From NCBI GenBank assembly GCA_014728565.1, contig WJLK01000010.1, positions 1 to 5,734 on the forward strand: 5,734 nt of DNA, given 5' to 3'. This DNA comes from Candidatus Pacearchaeota archaeon. GTDB lineage: Archaea; Nanobdellota; Nanobdellia; Pacearchaeales; GW2011-AR1. This document shows positions 1 to 4,912 of this stretch, one piece after another. How positions within the stretch are numbered: position 1 is the stretch's first letter; every line of letters begins with the position of its first letter. A program made the translations under genes and the position numbers. The notes under the pieces were generated by a model, which saw nothing but the letters and a program-made list of their open reading frames with translations, made no database searches and was not told where the DNA came from.

Positions 1-1
1 A

Positions 2-349
2 ACAAAAGGAGGTCGGTTTGCACTGAAAGTTACTCTTAGATTGAAATCCAAGAGATATTTGGAGAGAATTCATGTTATTGATAAATTACCTCCTCTAGTA
101 AAACTTTACGAAAAATTCGGAGCAATTTCTCCTGATAAAATCGATGAAAATAACAGAAGATTGGAGTGGAATCTGGAACTGCTGAACAAGGGAGAGGAGA
201 GAATATTTACATATATAATATATAGTAAAATCGGAGTTGTTGGAAAATTTGAACTGCCAAGTGCAACAGCAACTTATGAAAAAGATGGAAAGGTAAAAGA
301 AGCTATTTCCAACAGGAGTTTTTATATTAATGAGCCTAAAAAAGATTAG
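2..349 (+). CDS. C-terminal part of a probable cell-surface/repeat-type protein (5' truncated)
   Basis: The frame is open from the window edge (codon at 2-4) to the TAG at 347-349. A TTG at 41 exists, but the upstream residues fit the same domain, so I treat this as the last ~115 residues of a longer protein. The fragment has a beta-rich pattern: an alternating LKVTLRLKSK strand, a 'VIDKLPPLV' stretch, then 'LEWNLELLNKGEERIFTYII', 'KIGVVGKFELPSATATYE' and 'SNRSFYI'. This order (LEW...GEER...YII.SK.GVVGKF.LP.A.A.YE..GK...SNR) is, from memory, that of a repeated extracellular-type beta domain in uncultured archaeal proteins; that assignment is inference. No catalytic motif or C-terminal membrane anchor is visible, and the protein ends in the charged residues PKKD. 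It converges on the next gene with only 9 bp between stop codons. A T-rich stretch at 350-360 could end transcription. Confidence 0.7.
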   Translation, partial: TKGGRFALKVTLRLKSKRYLERIHVIDKLPPLVKLYEKFGAISPDKIDENNRRLEWNLELLNKGEERIFTYIIYSKIGVVGKFELPSATATYEKDGKVKEAISNRSFYINEPKKD

Positions 350-358
350 TTTTTAGTT

Positions 359-694
359 TTAAGTGTTTCTAGAATTTATCATTTTAATATAATCTCTTTT
401 TCTACTGTTGTAAATAATGTTTCCATACCCTTTTGTTAGTTTTGTTATTGCAAGATAGAGAATTACTGATACAAGAGAAGGTATTCCTAATTGCAGTAAC
501 CAGTAGAATTCTGAGTCGCTAGAATTTTCAATAATATAATCCTTGTTTGAATGAATTAATTCCATGTATGATGCTATTCCCTTAAATCCAAGAGCTGTGG
601 TTTCTGCTGCAACTACTCCCTGGATAAATCTTCTTGAAAATTTTTCCCATGTTGTTTCTTCATAATTAACAGTTGTTTCTAAATCTTTTTCCAT
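359..694 (-). CDS. Small hypothetical membrane protein
   Basis: I do not recognise this 111-residue protein. Residues ~63-84 (FYWLLQLGIPSLVSVILYLAI) form a convincing transmembrane helix. A weaker hydrophobic or amphipathic segment spans ~22-46. The N-terminus is acidic and threonine-rich and the C-terminus basic (SRKRDYIKMINSRN), so by the positive-inside rule the C-terminus is probably cytoplasmic. The ATG at 694 lies 15 nt after the stop of the upstream minus-strand gene, so the two are probably cotranscribed. There is no Shine-Dalgarno sequence, only an A/T-rich spacer (CTAAAATG). The stop faces the stop of the plus-strand gene at 349. Function unknown. Confidence 0.6.
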   Translation of the reverse strand: MEKDLETTVNYEETTWEKFSRRFIQGVVAAETTALGFKGIASYMELIHSNKDYIIENSSDSEFYWLLQLGIPSLVSVILYLAITKLTKGYGNIIYNSRKRDYIKMINSRNT

Positions 695-709
695 TTTAGA
701 GATTTTATT

Positions 710-1039
710 TTAACAGAGTGTGATAAAATCAGAATAATGATCTCTAATGGTTTTTATTAAAGTTCTTTTATAAGCATTTGCTATTTTTTCATTTTCTGCT
801 TCAATAAAATATCCTCCTCCCTGGTGGATACCTAGTGTAACAGGATTTCCCTGGAAAGTTCCTGCAAATTTTTTTGGCCATTCACCATCTCTGTTAGAGA
901 GTGAAAGACAGCTATCTCCTACAAAATAATCTATTTCTTCTAAACATTTTAAGAGTTTTCTAGGTGTGAATAATTCTCTTATATTAGGGCATGAACCTCC
1001 TACTCTCTTAGCTAATCCTTGAGGATTTAATCTGTGCAT
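710..1039 (-). CDS. Hypothetical protein, first gene of a two-gene unit
   Basis: This 109-residue protein matches no family I can name. It begins MHRLNPQGLAKRVGG, a basic N-terminus. The centre is glycine/aromatic-rich (EWPKKFAGTFQGNPVTLGIHQGGGYFIEAENEKI, residues ~53-86) and looks like a small beta sheet. The last third (residues ~84-105) is a probable amphipathic helix. There are four cysteines (17, 32, 44, 109) with no obvious metal-binding spacing and no signal peptide. The ATG at 1039 sits about 25 nt from the centre of a TATA box (1061-1070), so the mRNA is probably leaderless, which supports this start. It is likely cotranscribed with the small membrane protein gene ending at 359. Confidence 0.6.
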   Translation of the reverse strand: MHRLNPQGLAKRVGGSCPNIRELFTPRKLLKCLEEIDYFVGDSCLSLSNRDGEWPKKFAGTFQGNPVTLGIHQGGGYFIEAENEKIANAYKRTLIKTIRDHYSDFITLC

Positions 1040-1060
1040 ATAAATTTATTAAAAACAGGA

Positions 1061-1070
1061 TATTTAAAAA
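1061..1070 (-). promoter_or_regulatory. TATA box for the 1039-359 minus-strand unit
   Basis: On the minus strand this reads TTTTTAAATA. Its core TTTAAATA is centred about 25 nt from the ATG at 1039, the spacing expected for a leaderless archaeal mRNA. The same octamer is used on the plus strand at 1114-1121 for the divergent RNA gene. Confidence 0.6.
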
Positions 1071-1104
1071 TTAATATAATTGAAAATAGAATCAGTTTTG
1101 ATAC

Positions 1105-1121
1105 TTAAAAAACTTTAAATA
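1105..1121 (+). promoter_or_regulatory. Archaeal BRE/TATA promoter of the tRNA-Tyr transcription unit
   Basis: TTTAAATA at 1114-1121 is preceded by an A-rich stretch (1107-1112) that could act as BRE. Archaeal initiation ~26-28 nt downstream would fall at about 1143-1146, exactly where the tandem leader repeats begin. No TATA box lies 25-30 nt before the tRNA itself (around 1228), so the tRNA is probably made from this upstream promoter with a leader of ~110 nt. Confidence 0.6.
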
Positions 1122-1146
1122 GGTTTATTTTTTAGTATTTTCATCT

Positions 1147-1259
1147 CTCTAACCTCAGGACACAGTTCCAATAAGGGTTAGAAAGATACTAAACTGTATC
1201 CCTCTAACCTCAGGACACAGTTCCAATAAGGGTTAGAAAGATACTAAACTGTATCCCTC
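1147..1259 (+). repeat. Perfect tandem duplication (55-bp unit) in the tRNA-Tyr leader
   Basis: Positions 1147-1204 and 1202-1259 match base for base over 58 positions at an offset of 55. The second copy runs into the tRNA and includes its first five bases (CCCTC, 1255-1259). Each unit can fold as two hairpins: TCTAACC/GGTTAGA (1148-1154 with 1176-1182, and +55), then GATAC-TAAACT-GTATC (1185-1200, and +55). A competing helix pairs ACAGTT (1162-1167) with AACTGT (1192-1197). In the second unit the GATAC/GTATC stem uses C1255, the first base of the tRNA, so this leader hairpin and the mature acceptor stem compete for that base. Slippage between the CTC-containing ends is a simple origin. Confidence 0.9.
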
Positions 1260-1327
1260 GGTCGTATAACGGTTTATTACAGGCGGCTGTAGACCGCTTA
1301 ATGCAAGTTCGACTCTTGCCCGGGGGA
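1255..1327 (+). tRNA. tRNA-Tyr: tRNA-Tyr (anticodon GUA)
   Basis: This is a full 73-nt cloverleaf. The acceptor is CCCTCGG (1255-1261) with CCGGGGG (1320-1326), including one U-G pair, and A1327 is the discriminator. The D arm is 1264-1280 (GTA/TAC, with U13-U22 unpaired and G18G19 at 1271-1272). The anticodon stem GGCGG/CCGCT encloses the loop CTGTAGA, giving GUA. The T arm is GCAAG-TTCGACT-CTTGC (1303-1319). C1-G72 with A73 is the archaeal/eukaryotic tyrosine identity set. There is no intron, although archaeal tRNA-Tyr genes often carry one, and no encoded CCA. Position 9 is C. The 12 bases TTGCCCGGGGGA at its 3' end recur at 1472-1483. Confidence 0.93.
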
Positions 1328-1485
1328 TTTCATCCAACCGAGCAAGAGCGAGGTTGGATTAAAATTCCTGGCAAGATGTTGATCAAGACTCAGGATGGTT
1401 CATTGTTCGACCGGGCAATCTCACTTCTAGACAAAATTTAATTCAGAAATAACTAGAAGTGTGTTGTCTGATTGCCCGGGGGAGA
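1328..1485 (+). ncRNA. Structured RNA trailing tRNA-Tyr (candidate non-coding RNA)
   Basis: No convincing ORF covers these ~160 nt, and they are more GC-rich than their surroundings. Helices visible by eye: ATCCAACC (1332-1339) with GGTTGGAT (1352-1359), loop of 12; TCCTG (1366-1370) with CAGGA (1391-1395), enclosing the self-complementary TTGATCAA; and a terminal two-part hairpin from 1411 to 1479. It lacks the conserved cores I would expect of RNase P RNA, SRP RNA or 5S rRNA, and lacks clear C/D boxes. It is probably cotranscribed with tRNA-Tyr and released by 3'-end processing, but it could be only a stable trailer. CTCAGGA at 1389-1395 also occurs in both leader repeats (1154-1160, 1209-1215). 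Confidence 0.5.
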
Positions 1486-1490
1486 TTTTT
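1411..1490 (+). terminator. Long GC-rich hairpin plus T-run ending the tRNA-Tyr transcript
   Basis: CCGGGCAATC (1411-1420) pairs perfectly with GATTGCCCGG (1470-1479). Inside it CACTTCTAG (1422-1430) pairs with CTAGAAGTG (1453-1461), leaving an 8-nt bulge at 1462-1469 opposite a single T. An alternative helix pairs AGACAA (1429-1434) with TTGTCT (1464-1469), so two conformations are possible. TTTTT follows at 1486-1490. This resembles a terminator, but the size and perfection of the stem suggest more than a stop signal. Confidence 0.6.
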
Positions 1491-1581
1491 AATATATATT
1501 TTGAGAAATATGTTTTGTAGAACTATGGAGTATATCAACCAAACCTCCATTCTTACTAAAAGGATAACACTTTTAGAAACA

Positions 1582-1641
1582 TTTAAAAGTATATAGTTTA
1601 ACATATATAACGAGGTTGTAACCTCAAGAATAATTCTTGAG
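1582..1641 (+). promoter_or_regulatory. Promoter with two overlapping palindromes before the 1651 gene
   Basis: TATA candidates are TTTAAAAG (1582-1589), TATATAGT (1590-1597) and CATATATAA (1602-1610). Downstream lie GAGGTT-GT-AACCTC (1612-1625) and the 19-bp palindrome CTCAAGAAT-A-ATTCTTGAG (1623-1641), which share CTC at 1623-1625. Start sites predicted ~27 nt from these TATA boxes fall at ~1613, ~1620 or ~1633, inside the palindromes. They could therefore act as DNA operators at the start site or as two mutually exclusive hairpins in the leader. The second palindrome ends 9 nt before the ATG. Confidence 0.5.
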
Positions 1642-1650
1642 AGAGTAAAA

Positions 1651-2127
1651 ATGAAAACTATGACTCTTGAAGATATTGCAAGGTTGGGTAGAGTTGTTTC
1701 TAGGAGTTTAACTGTTGGACAAAGAGAGGGATTGATACCAACAGTTTTAACTGTGGGAAAAGAAAGAAGATTGCCCTTGCAGTTTTTAAGAATTGGTTAT
1801 TCTGAAAGTGAAATTCAAAGAACAACCAGAAATATAATATTTGAGATGAAGAGAGAATTTGGAGTTTCAAATTTATGCATACATTATATTGGTACTAAGC
1901 ATTATGAAAAGGGAGATGGAACAAGTGCAGAAATAACTGCAAAAGATTATGGTTTTCAGGGAGAGGTAAGTTATGGTCAGGCATGGGATGAATTTGTTAC
2001 TGCATCAATAGATGCAAGATTTTTTTTTACAGAAAATCCTCCACCTAAAGAACTGTATCAAAGATTGAGAAGAACTCTTAGGAGGGGATTTGGAAGATCA
2101 GATTTATTAAATAAGCATTATTATTAA
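1651..2127 (+). CDS. Hypothetical protein, basic C-terminus
   Basis: I do not recognise this 158-residue soluble protein. It has no signal peptide or membrane segment. The first ~65 residues look mainly helical (LEDIARLGRVVSRSL; SESEIQRTTRNIIFEMKREFG). A probable beta region follows (NLCIHYIGTKHY, residues ~74-85; GFQGEVSYG, ~101-109). The end is strongly basic (YQRLRRTLRRGFGRSD, residues ~136-151), so nucleic-acid binding is possible but unproven. ATG 1651 is favoured because the frame starts right after a promoter region with a weak purine-rich GAGAG (1641-1645); ATG 1660 is an alternative. The codon run TTTTTTTTT gives FFF at residues 124-126, a slippage-prone site. Confidence 0.65.
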   Translation: MKTMTLEDIARLGRVVSRSLTVGQREGLIPTVLTVGKERRLPLQFLRIGYSESEIQRTTRNIIFEMKREFGVSNLCIHYIGTKHYEKGDGTSAEITAKDYGFQGEVSYGQAWDEFVTASIDARFFFTENPPPKELYQRLRRTLRRGFGRSDLLNKHYY

Positions 2128-2156
2128 TTTACATTTTGTAATCAAATCATTAATTT

Positions 2157-2240
2157 AGTAATAACTTAGAAGTAATAACCTAGGTAAAATTTATAAACTC
2201 TTATTTCTGTTTGAAAACAAATTATAATATAGGTTATTAC
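2157..2240 (+). promoter_or_regulatory. TATA box flanked by three copies of GTAATAAC(C/T)TA: probable operator
   Basis: Two abutting 14-bp direct repeats differ at two positions: AGTAATAACTTAGA (2157-2170) and AGTAATAACCTAGG (2171-2184). A third copy is inverted at 2230-2240 (TAGGTTATTAC), an 11/11 reverse complement of 2172-2182. The TATA box TTTATAAA (2190-2197) lies between them, placing the start site near 2219-2222. Two copies are thus just upstream of the TATA box and one is in the short leader, a layout suited to a regulator that loops across or blocks the promoter. AGGT within the inverted copy (2231-2234) also serves as a weak Shine-Dalgarno for ATG 2244. Confidence 0.55.
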
Positions 2241-2243
2241 AAA

Positions 2244-2774
2244 ATGGCAGAAAATGGAGATGAGGCAGGAAGAATTTATGTATTAGATAAAGCCCATAAA
2301 GGCATAACTGTGTATCTTACTGATAATCAAAATCAGGTGTTAAATCCTTTGCCAATTTTAGATGATCTTTTTTTATTTGATATAACTGCTGCTACTGGCA
2401 ATGGGCAGTTATTGTATGAAATTCCTGAAGGAATCATACCTGTCGGACATGAAGTTGAGGCAAGAAGAATTCAGAATCCTGTTCATAGTCATGTTGGTGT
2501 TAGTCCAAGTATTGAATATCCAAGAGTAGAACAGTTCAGAGTATTAAGTGAAGGAGAACTTGCAGAATTTAAAACAGAATATGAGTCTCAAGCTGGAGAA
2601 TATAGAAGAAAAGAATCTGCAATAAGAAGCAGATTTGAAGAATCCAGAGTTAAGGCTAGAAGAGATTATATGGATATATTAGAAGCTATAGGAAGAGAAG
2701 AATCTGTAAAAATCGCAGAATTAGGTGAAAAACCAGAATTAGAAAGAATGCTTCTTGAAGAGTTTTTTTCTTAA
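2244..2774 (+). CDS. Hypothetical protein with C-terminal coiled coil
   Basis: This 176-residue protein is not recognised. Residues ~9-75 are probably beta-rich (RIYVLDKAHKGITVYLT; LFLFDITAATG; LLYEIPEGIIPVGHEVEA). Residues ~102-170 are highly charged and helical (EGELAEFKTEYESQAGEYRRK and onward), typical of a coiled coil that oligomerises or binds a partner. There are no cysteines, signal peptide or membrane segment. A TTG at 2211 extends the frame by 11 codons but lies upstream of the transcription start predicted from the TATA box at 2190-2197. ATG 2244 has AGGT nine bases before it, so I chose ATG. Its promoter carries three operator-like repeats, so it is likely tightly regulated. The stop converges on the methyltransferase-like gene 14 bp away. 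Confidence 0.65.
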   Translation: MAENGDEAGRIYVLDKAHKGITVYLTDNQNQVLNPLPILDDLFLFDITAATGNGQLLYEIPEGIIPVGHEVEARRIQNPVHSHVGVSPSIEYPRVEQFRVLSEGELAEFKTEYESQAGEYRRKESAIRSRFEESRVKARRDYMDILEAIGREESVKIAELGEKPELERMLLEEFFS

Positions 2775-2788
2775 ATTCCAGTATATTT

Positions 2789-3694
2789 TTATTGAGGAGA
2801 AAGCCTAGAAACAGTTAATTCATGATAAAGATTACCCTCCTTTTCTTCAGCACCTAATCTTAATAACTCTCCTCTAGATAATTGAGTTCCAACACCTGTA
2901 TATTCAGTAATTAAAGGACCTCTTTCTTGATTCAGTTGTTCATATTGCATTCCTTTTCTTTGTGCAGCATCTCTTACCAGAGGTGTGCTAAGATTTGAGT
3001 GACCAAAATATATAGGTTTTCCTAAATCTGCTGCTGTTTCTGCAAAAAATATATAAGCTTTAGGAAAAACATCACAAACACCTGGAATAAACATTGGTGC
3101 AGAGAGCACTACAGTGTCATCTCCCGGTTCATATCCTTCAAAAGACAGGGGCGCAGGACCTAATACAAAGTCAATATCCTGATCTCTTCTTACTAATATA
3201 TCATCAAGTGATTTTCTCTTTCCTGAATTAATAGCAGCTATTAAATTGACTGCTATTTTTCTCAGTCCTGGGATATCTTCAATAGATTGTTCTGAACCAA
3301 GATTATAAGAAAACACTGCCTGGGCAATTGCAAGAGGGTGAATATCTGCAAAAGTTATTTTTCTAGGTCCCAGATGTCTGGCTGAGTAACATCCTAGAAA
3401 TCCAGTTCCGCAACCTAAATCTATAACCTCTTGTGCCTGTATTCCTTGTTCTTTCAAAGTTCTTGCTAAAAAAAGATGATTTAATGTGGGATTTGGAAAA
3501 GCATATTTATCTCCCTGTACTTTTTGTGATGCAAGAACAGGAACATCATCAAAAACTATAAAATAATTATCATCTCTTAAACTCTCTTCTAGTCTTGGGT
3601 CAACTGAAGTAGTTGGGTTTTGAACTTCATCTATGATATCTCCATTACCAAAGATTTGTCTACTTAAATCATAAGAGGTGGATACATTTAACAT
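2789..3694 (-). CDS. Class I SAM-dependent methyltransferase-like protein
   Basis: This 301-residue protein has a clear SAM-binding motif I, VIDLGCGTGFLG (residues 90-101), preceded by the helix FPNPTLNHLFLARTLK (66-81), as in the 'small' methyltransferase group (PrmC/RsmC-like). The acidic residue ending the second strand is D117 (TFADIHPLA). At the motif IV position the sequence is DFVLGPAPLS (175-184). GPAP replaces the (N/D/S)PP(Y/F/W) signature of N-methyltransferases acting on amino or amide groups, so the substrate cannot be guessed and a changed chemistry is possible. The last ~110 residues (VVLSAPMF... IYFGHSNLS... LITEYTGVG) complete the Rossmann-like fold and add a C-terminal extension. 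The start is ATG 3694, with a TATA box ~24 nt upstream, so the mRNA is probably leaderless. It is a single-gene unit, convergent with the gene ending at 2774. Confidence 0.75.
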   Translation of the reverse strand: MLNVSTSYDLSRQIFGNGDIIDEVQNPTTSVDPRLEESLRDDNYFIVFDDVPVLASQKVQGDKYAFPNPTLNHLFLARTLKEQGIQAQEVIDLGCGTGFLGCYSARHLGPRKITFADIHPLAIAQAVFSYNLGSEQSIEDIPGLRKIAVNLIAAINSGKRKSLDDILVRRDQDIDFVLGPAPLSFEGYEPGDDTVVLSAPMFIPGVCDVFPKAYIFFAETAADLGKPIYFGHSNLSTPLVRDAAQRKGMQYEQLNQERGPLITEYTGVGTQLSRGELLRLGAEEKEGNLYHELTVSRLSPQ

Positions 3695-3713
3695 GTTTCT
3701 TATTCAGAGAGAT

Positions 3714-3722
3714 TATTTAAAA
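3714..3722 (-). promoter_or_regulatory. TATA box of the methyltransferase-like gene
   Basis: On the minus strand this reads TTTTAAATA, centred ~24 nt from ATG 3694. That is at the short end of archaeal spacing and implies a leaderless or nearly leaderless mRNA. Confidence 0.5.
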
Positions 3723-3753
3723 ATCTTTGGGTTTTTGAAAATTTGTGTTATCT

Positions 3754-3801
3754 GATTAATAGTTCATAAGACTGATTCAATTAATCTTATAAACTTTAAA
3801 T
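3754..3801 (+). promoter_or_regulatory. Promoter region of the cysteine-rich protein gene
   Basis: TATA candidates are CTTATAAA (3786-3793) and CTTTAAAT (3794-3801), ~38 and ~30 nt before ATG 3828, so the leader is absent or very short. Upstream, GATTAAT (3754-3760) and ATTAATC (3780-3786) are inverted copies, as are ATAAGA (3766-3771) and TCTTAT (3785-3790). Both overlap the first TATA box. In such AT-rich DNA these weak dyads may be chance. Confidence 0.35.
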
Positions 3802-3827
3802 TACTGGTATTTTTATAAAAAATAAAA

Positions 3828-4397
3828 ATGAGGTCTAAGATTTTAATATTAATTTTAGTAATATCTTTGTTATTTAATGCAATCTTTGTTATTACTCTTA
3901 TTCCATTTAAAACTCAGGAAGACATCTCTGCTCTTAAGACATGTGTATCTGATTTTGATTGTGGTTCAGGGCTTGAATGTTTAAGAGGTACTTTTTGTGA
4001 TAATTCTAATAATTGCATCACTACAAATTACTGTCAATTAAAAGAGGCAAACAATAATAATGAGGTGGAATGTGGTTCTTCATTAGATTGTGAAAAATGT
4101 GGAAATTCCTGTATGCAAAGAGGAATTGTTATGAGAACTGAATGTCCAGAGACAACAGAAAATTTTGATTGCAAATGTGAAGATAATAAATGTGTAAAAA
4201 AAGATTCAGAACTTATCTGGAGAACCTACAGACCATGCAGAGGAGCTGAGAGATGTCCTGATTATAATCGGACCTGTGTTTTAGATATTCAGGCAGGAGA
4301 TTTATGTTATAATGAAGGAGAGTCTTGCTATACTGGTAATTGTGATGACACTCTAAAATGCAGCAGAGAGGAACAATCTCCCTGCCTTGTTCCCTAA
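3828..4397 (+). CDS. Cysteine-rich exported/membrane-anchored protein
   Basis: The 189-residue product starts MRSK followed by one hydrophobic helix (residues ~5-26, ILILILVISLLFNAIFVITL). This is either an uncleaved signal anchor or a signal peptide. No lipobox cysteine sits at the helix end; the first Cys is residue 39. The rest is hydrophilic and holds 22 cysteines in ~150 residues, an even number consistent with up to 11 disulfides. Spacings such as C-x5-C-x5-C-x5-C-x5-C-x5-C (from C39) recur in the first ~30 residues of the Cys region, followed by more irregular spacing. It probably acts outside the membrane as a small disulfide-knotted domain in adhesion, binding or cell-cell contact; no enzyme motif is visible. 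NRT (near residue 147) is a possible N-glycosylation site. ATG 3828 is directly preceded by A/T-rich DNA without a Shine-Dalgarno. Confidence 0.7.
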   Translation: MRSKILILILVISLLFNAIFVITLIPFKTQEDISALKTCVSDFDCGSGLECLRGTFCDNSNNCITTNYCQLKEANNNNEVECGSSLDCEKCGNSCMQRGIVMRTECPETTENFDCKCEDNKCVKKDSELIWRTYRPCRGAERCPDYNRTCVLDIQAGDLCYNEGESCYTGNCDDTLKCSREEQSPCLVP

Positions 4398-4414
4398 ATT
4401 CTTATTTCAGTTAA

Positions 4415-4430
4415 TTATTTAATTTATAAT
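4415..4430 (+). promoter_or_regulatory. AT-rich promoter of the phosphoesterase gene
   Basis: TTATTTAATTTATAAT holds overlapping TATA candidates. The one near 4416-4423 is ~26 nt from ATG 4445, which would give a leaderless mRNA. The gap to the previous gene is only 47 bp, so readthrough from it is also possible. Confidence 0.4.
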
Positions 4431-4444
4431 TACATTAGATTATT

Positions 4445-4879
4445 ATGGCTCTTGAAAAATATAATAAAAAAAGGAAATTCAGAGAAACCTCTGAACCAGA
4501 AGGAAAAATATCAAAAAAATCTGGAAATAGGTTTGTTATACAGAAACATAATGCAAGTCATCTGCATTATGACTTTCGTCTTGAATTAGATGGTGTCTTA
4601 AAAAGCTGGGCTGTTCCTAAAAATCTATCAAAGACAAAAAATCAAAAAAGACTTGCTGTTCAGACAGAGGATCATCCTGTGGATTATATTGATTTTCAGG
4701 GAGAAATTCCAGAGGGAAATTATGGTGCAGGAACAGTTGAAATTTATGATAAGGGCAAGTTTGAATTAATTGACAGGAGTGATAAAAAAATAATATTTAA
4801 TTTAAAGGGGGATAAGTTCAGAGGAGAGTATGTTCTTATTAATTTCAGAGATAAGAACTGGTTGATTTTCATGAGATAG
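4445..4879 (+). CDS. Stand-alone LigD-type DNA 3'-phosphoesterase
   Basis: The 144-residue protein is essentially a single phosphoesterase (PE) domain as found in bacterial DNA ligase D. Known members trim 3'-phosphate and 3'-ribonucleoside ends, with a divalent metal, to give ligatable 3'-OH. The known active-site set of Pseudomonas LigD (H42, H48, D50, R52, H84, Y88) is matched at constant offset by H35, H41, D43, R45, H77 and Y81. The core motifs are QKHNASHLHYDFRLE (33-47) and the GEIPEGNYGAGTVEIYD segment (86-102). A basic N-terminal tail (residues 5-13) precedes the domain. No ligase or polymerase module is fused or adjacent, so it likely works with separately encoded repair enzymes, as other archaeal stand-alone PE proteins are thought to. 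It converges on the tRNA half and the NYN gene. Confidence 0.92.
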   Translation: MALEKYNKKRKFRETSEPEGKISKKSGNRFVIQKHNASHLHYDFRLELDGVLKSWAVPKNLSKTKNQKRLAVQTEDHPVDYIDFQGEIPEGNYGAGTVEIYDKGKFELIDRSDKKIIFNLKGDKFRGEYVLINFRDKNWLIFMR

Positions 4880-4880
4880 G

Positions 4881-4898
4881 TTTTTAAATCCTTTTTTT
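4881..4898 (+). terminator. T-rich terminator after the phosphoesterase gene
   Basis: TTTTT (4881-4885) and an eight-T-rich stretch (4892-4898) directly follow the stop codon at 4879. Archaeal RNA polymerase often ends at such oligo-T runs without a hairpin. Confidence 0.5.
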
Positions 4899-4912
4899 AT
4901 AAAGATTCTATG

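Noticed and set aside
11..30. GGTCGGTTTGCACTGA resembles the plus-strand complement of the tRNA-half tail (GGTCGGTTAGCAATCTGA at 4920-4937), hinting at a 3' half
   Set aside because: It lies inside a coding frame that fits its protein and is not followed by a T arm or a TCGCGGC acceptor strand. The match is short and probably chance.
41..349. TTG at 41 as the true start of the first gene, with AAAGGAGG at 5-12 as ribosome site
   Set aside because: The frame is open through to the window edge and the upstream residues fit the same beta-rich domain. GGAGG here reads as Lys-Gly-Gly codons and lies ~30 nt from the TTG.
1147..1259. CRISPR-like repeats
   Set aside because: Only two copies, directly abutting without spacers, and the unit extends into a tRNA.
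1397..1420. GTTCGACC at 1405-1412 as a T loop of a second tRNA
   Set aside because: The flanking bases do not form a T stem and no D arm or anticodon arm fits upstream.
1316..1483. Duplicated tRNA 3' end as attachment sites of an integrated element
   Set aside because: Only ~145 bp separate the copies, with no integrase or other gene between them, so no mobile element is present. An ancient excision scar remains possible but has no support.
2211..2243. TTG at 2211 as start of the 2244 gene
   Set aside because: It is upstream of the start site predicted from the TATA box at 2190-2197 and has no ribosome site. ATG 2244 has AGGT at a suitable distance.
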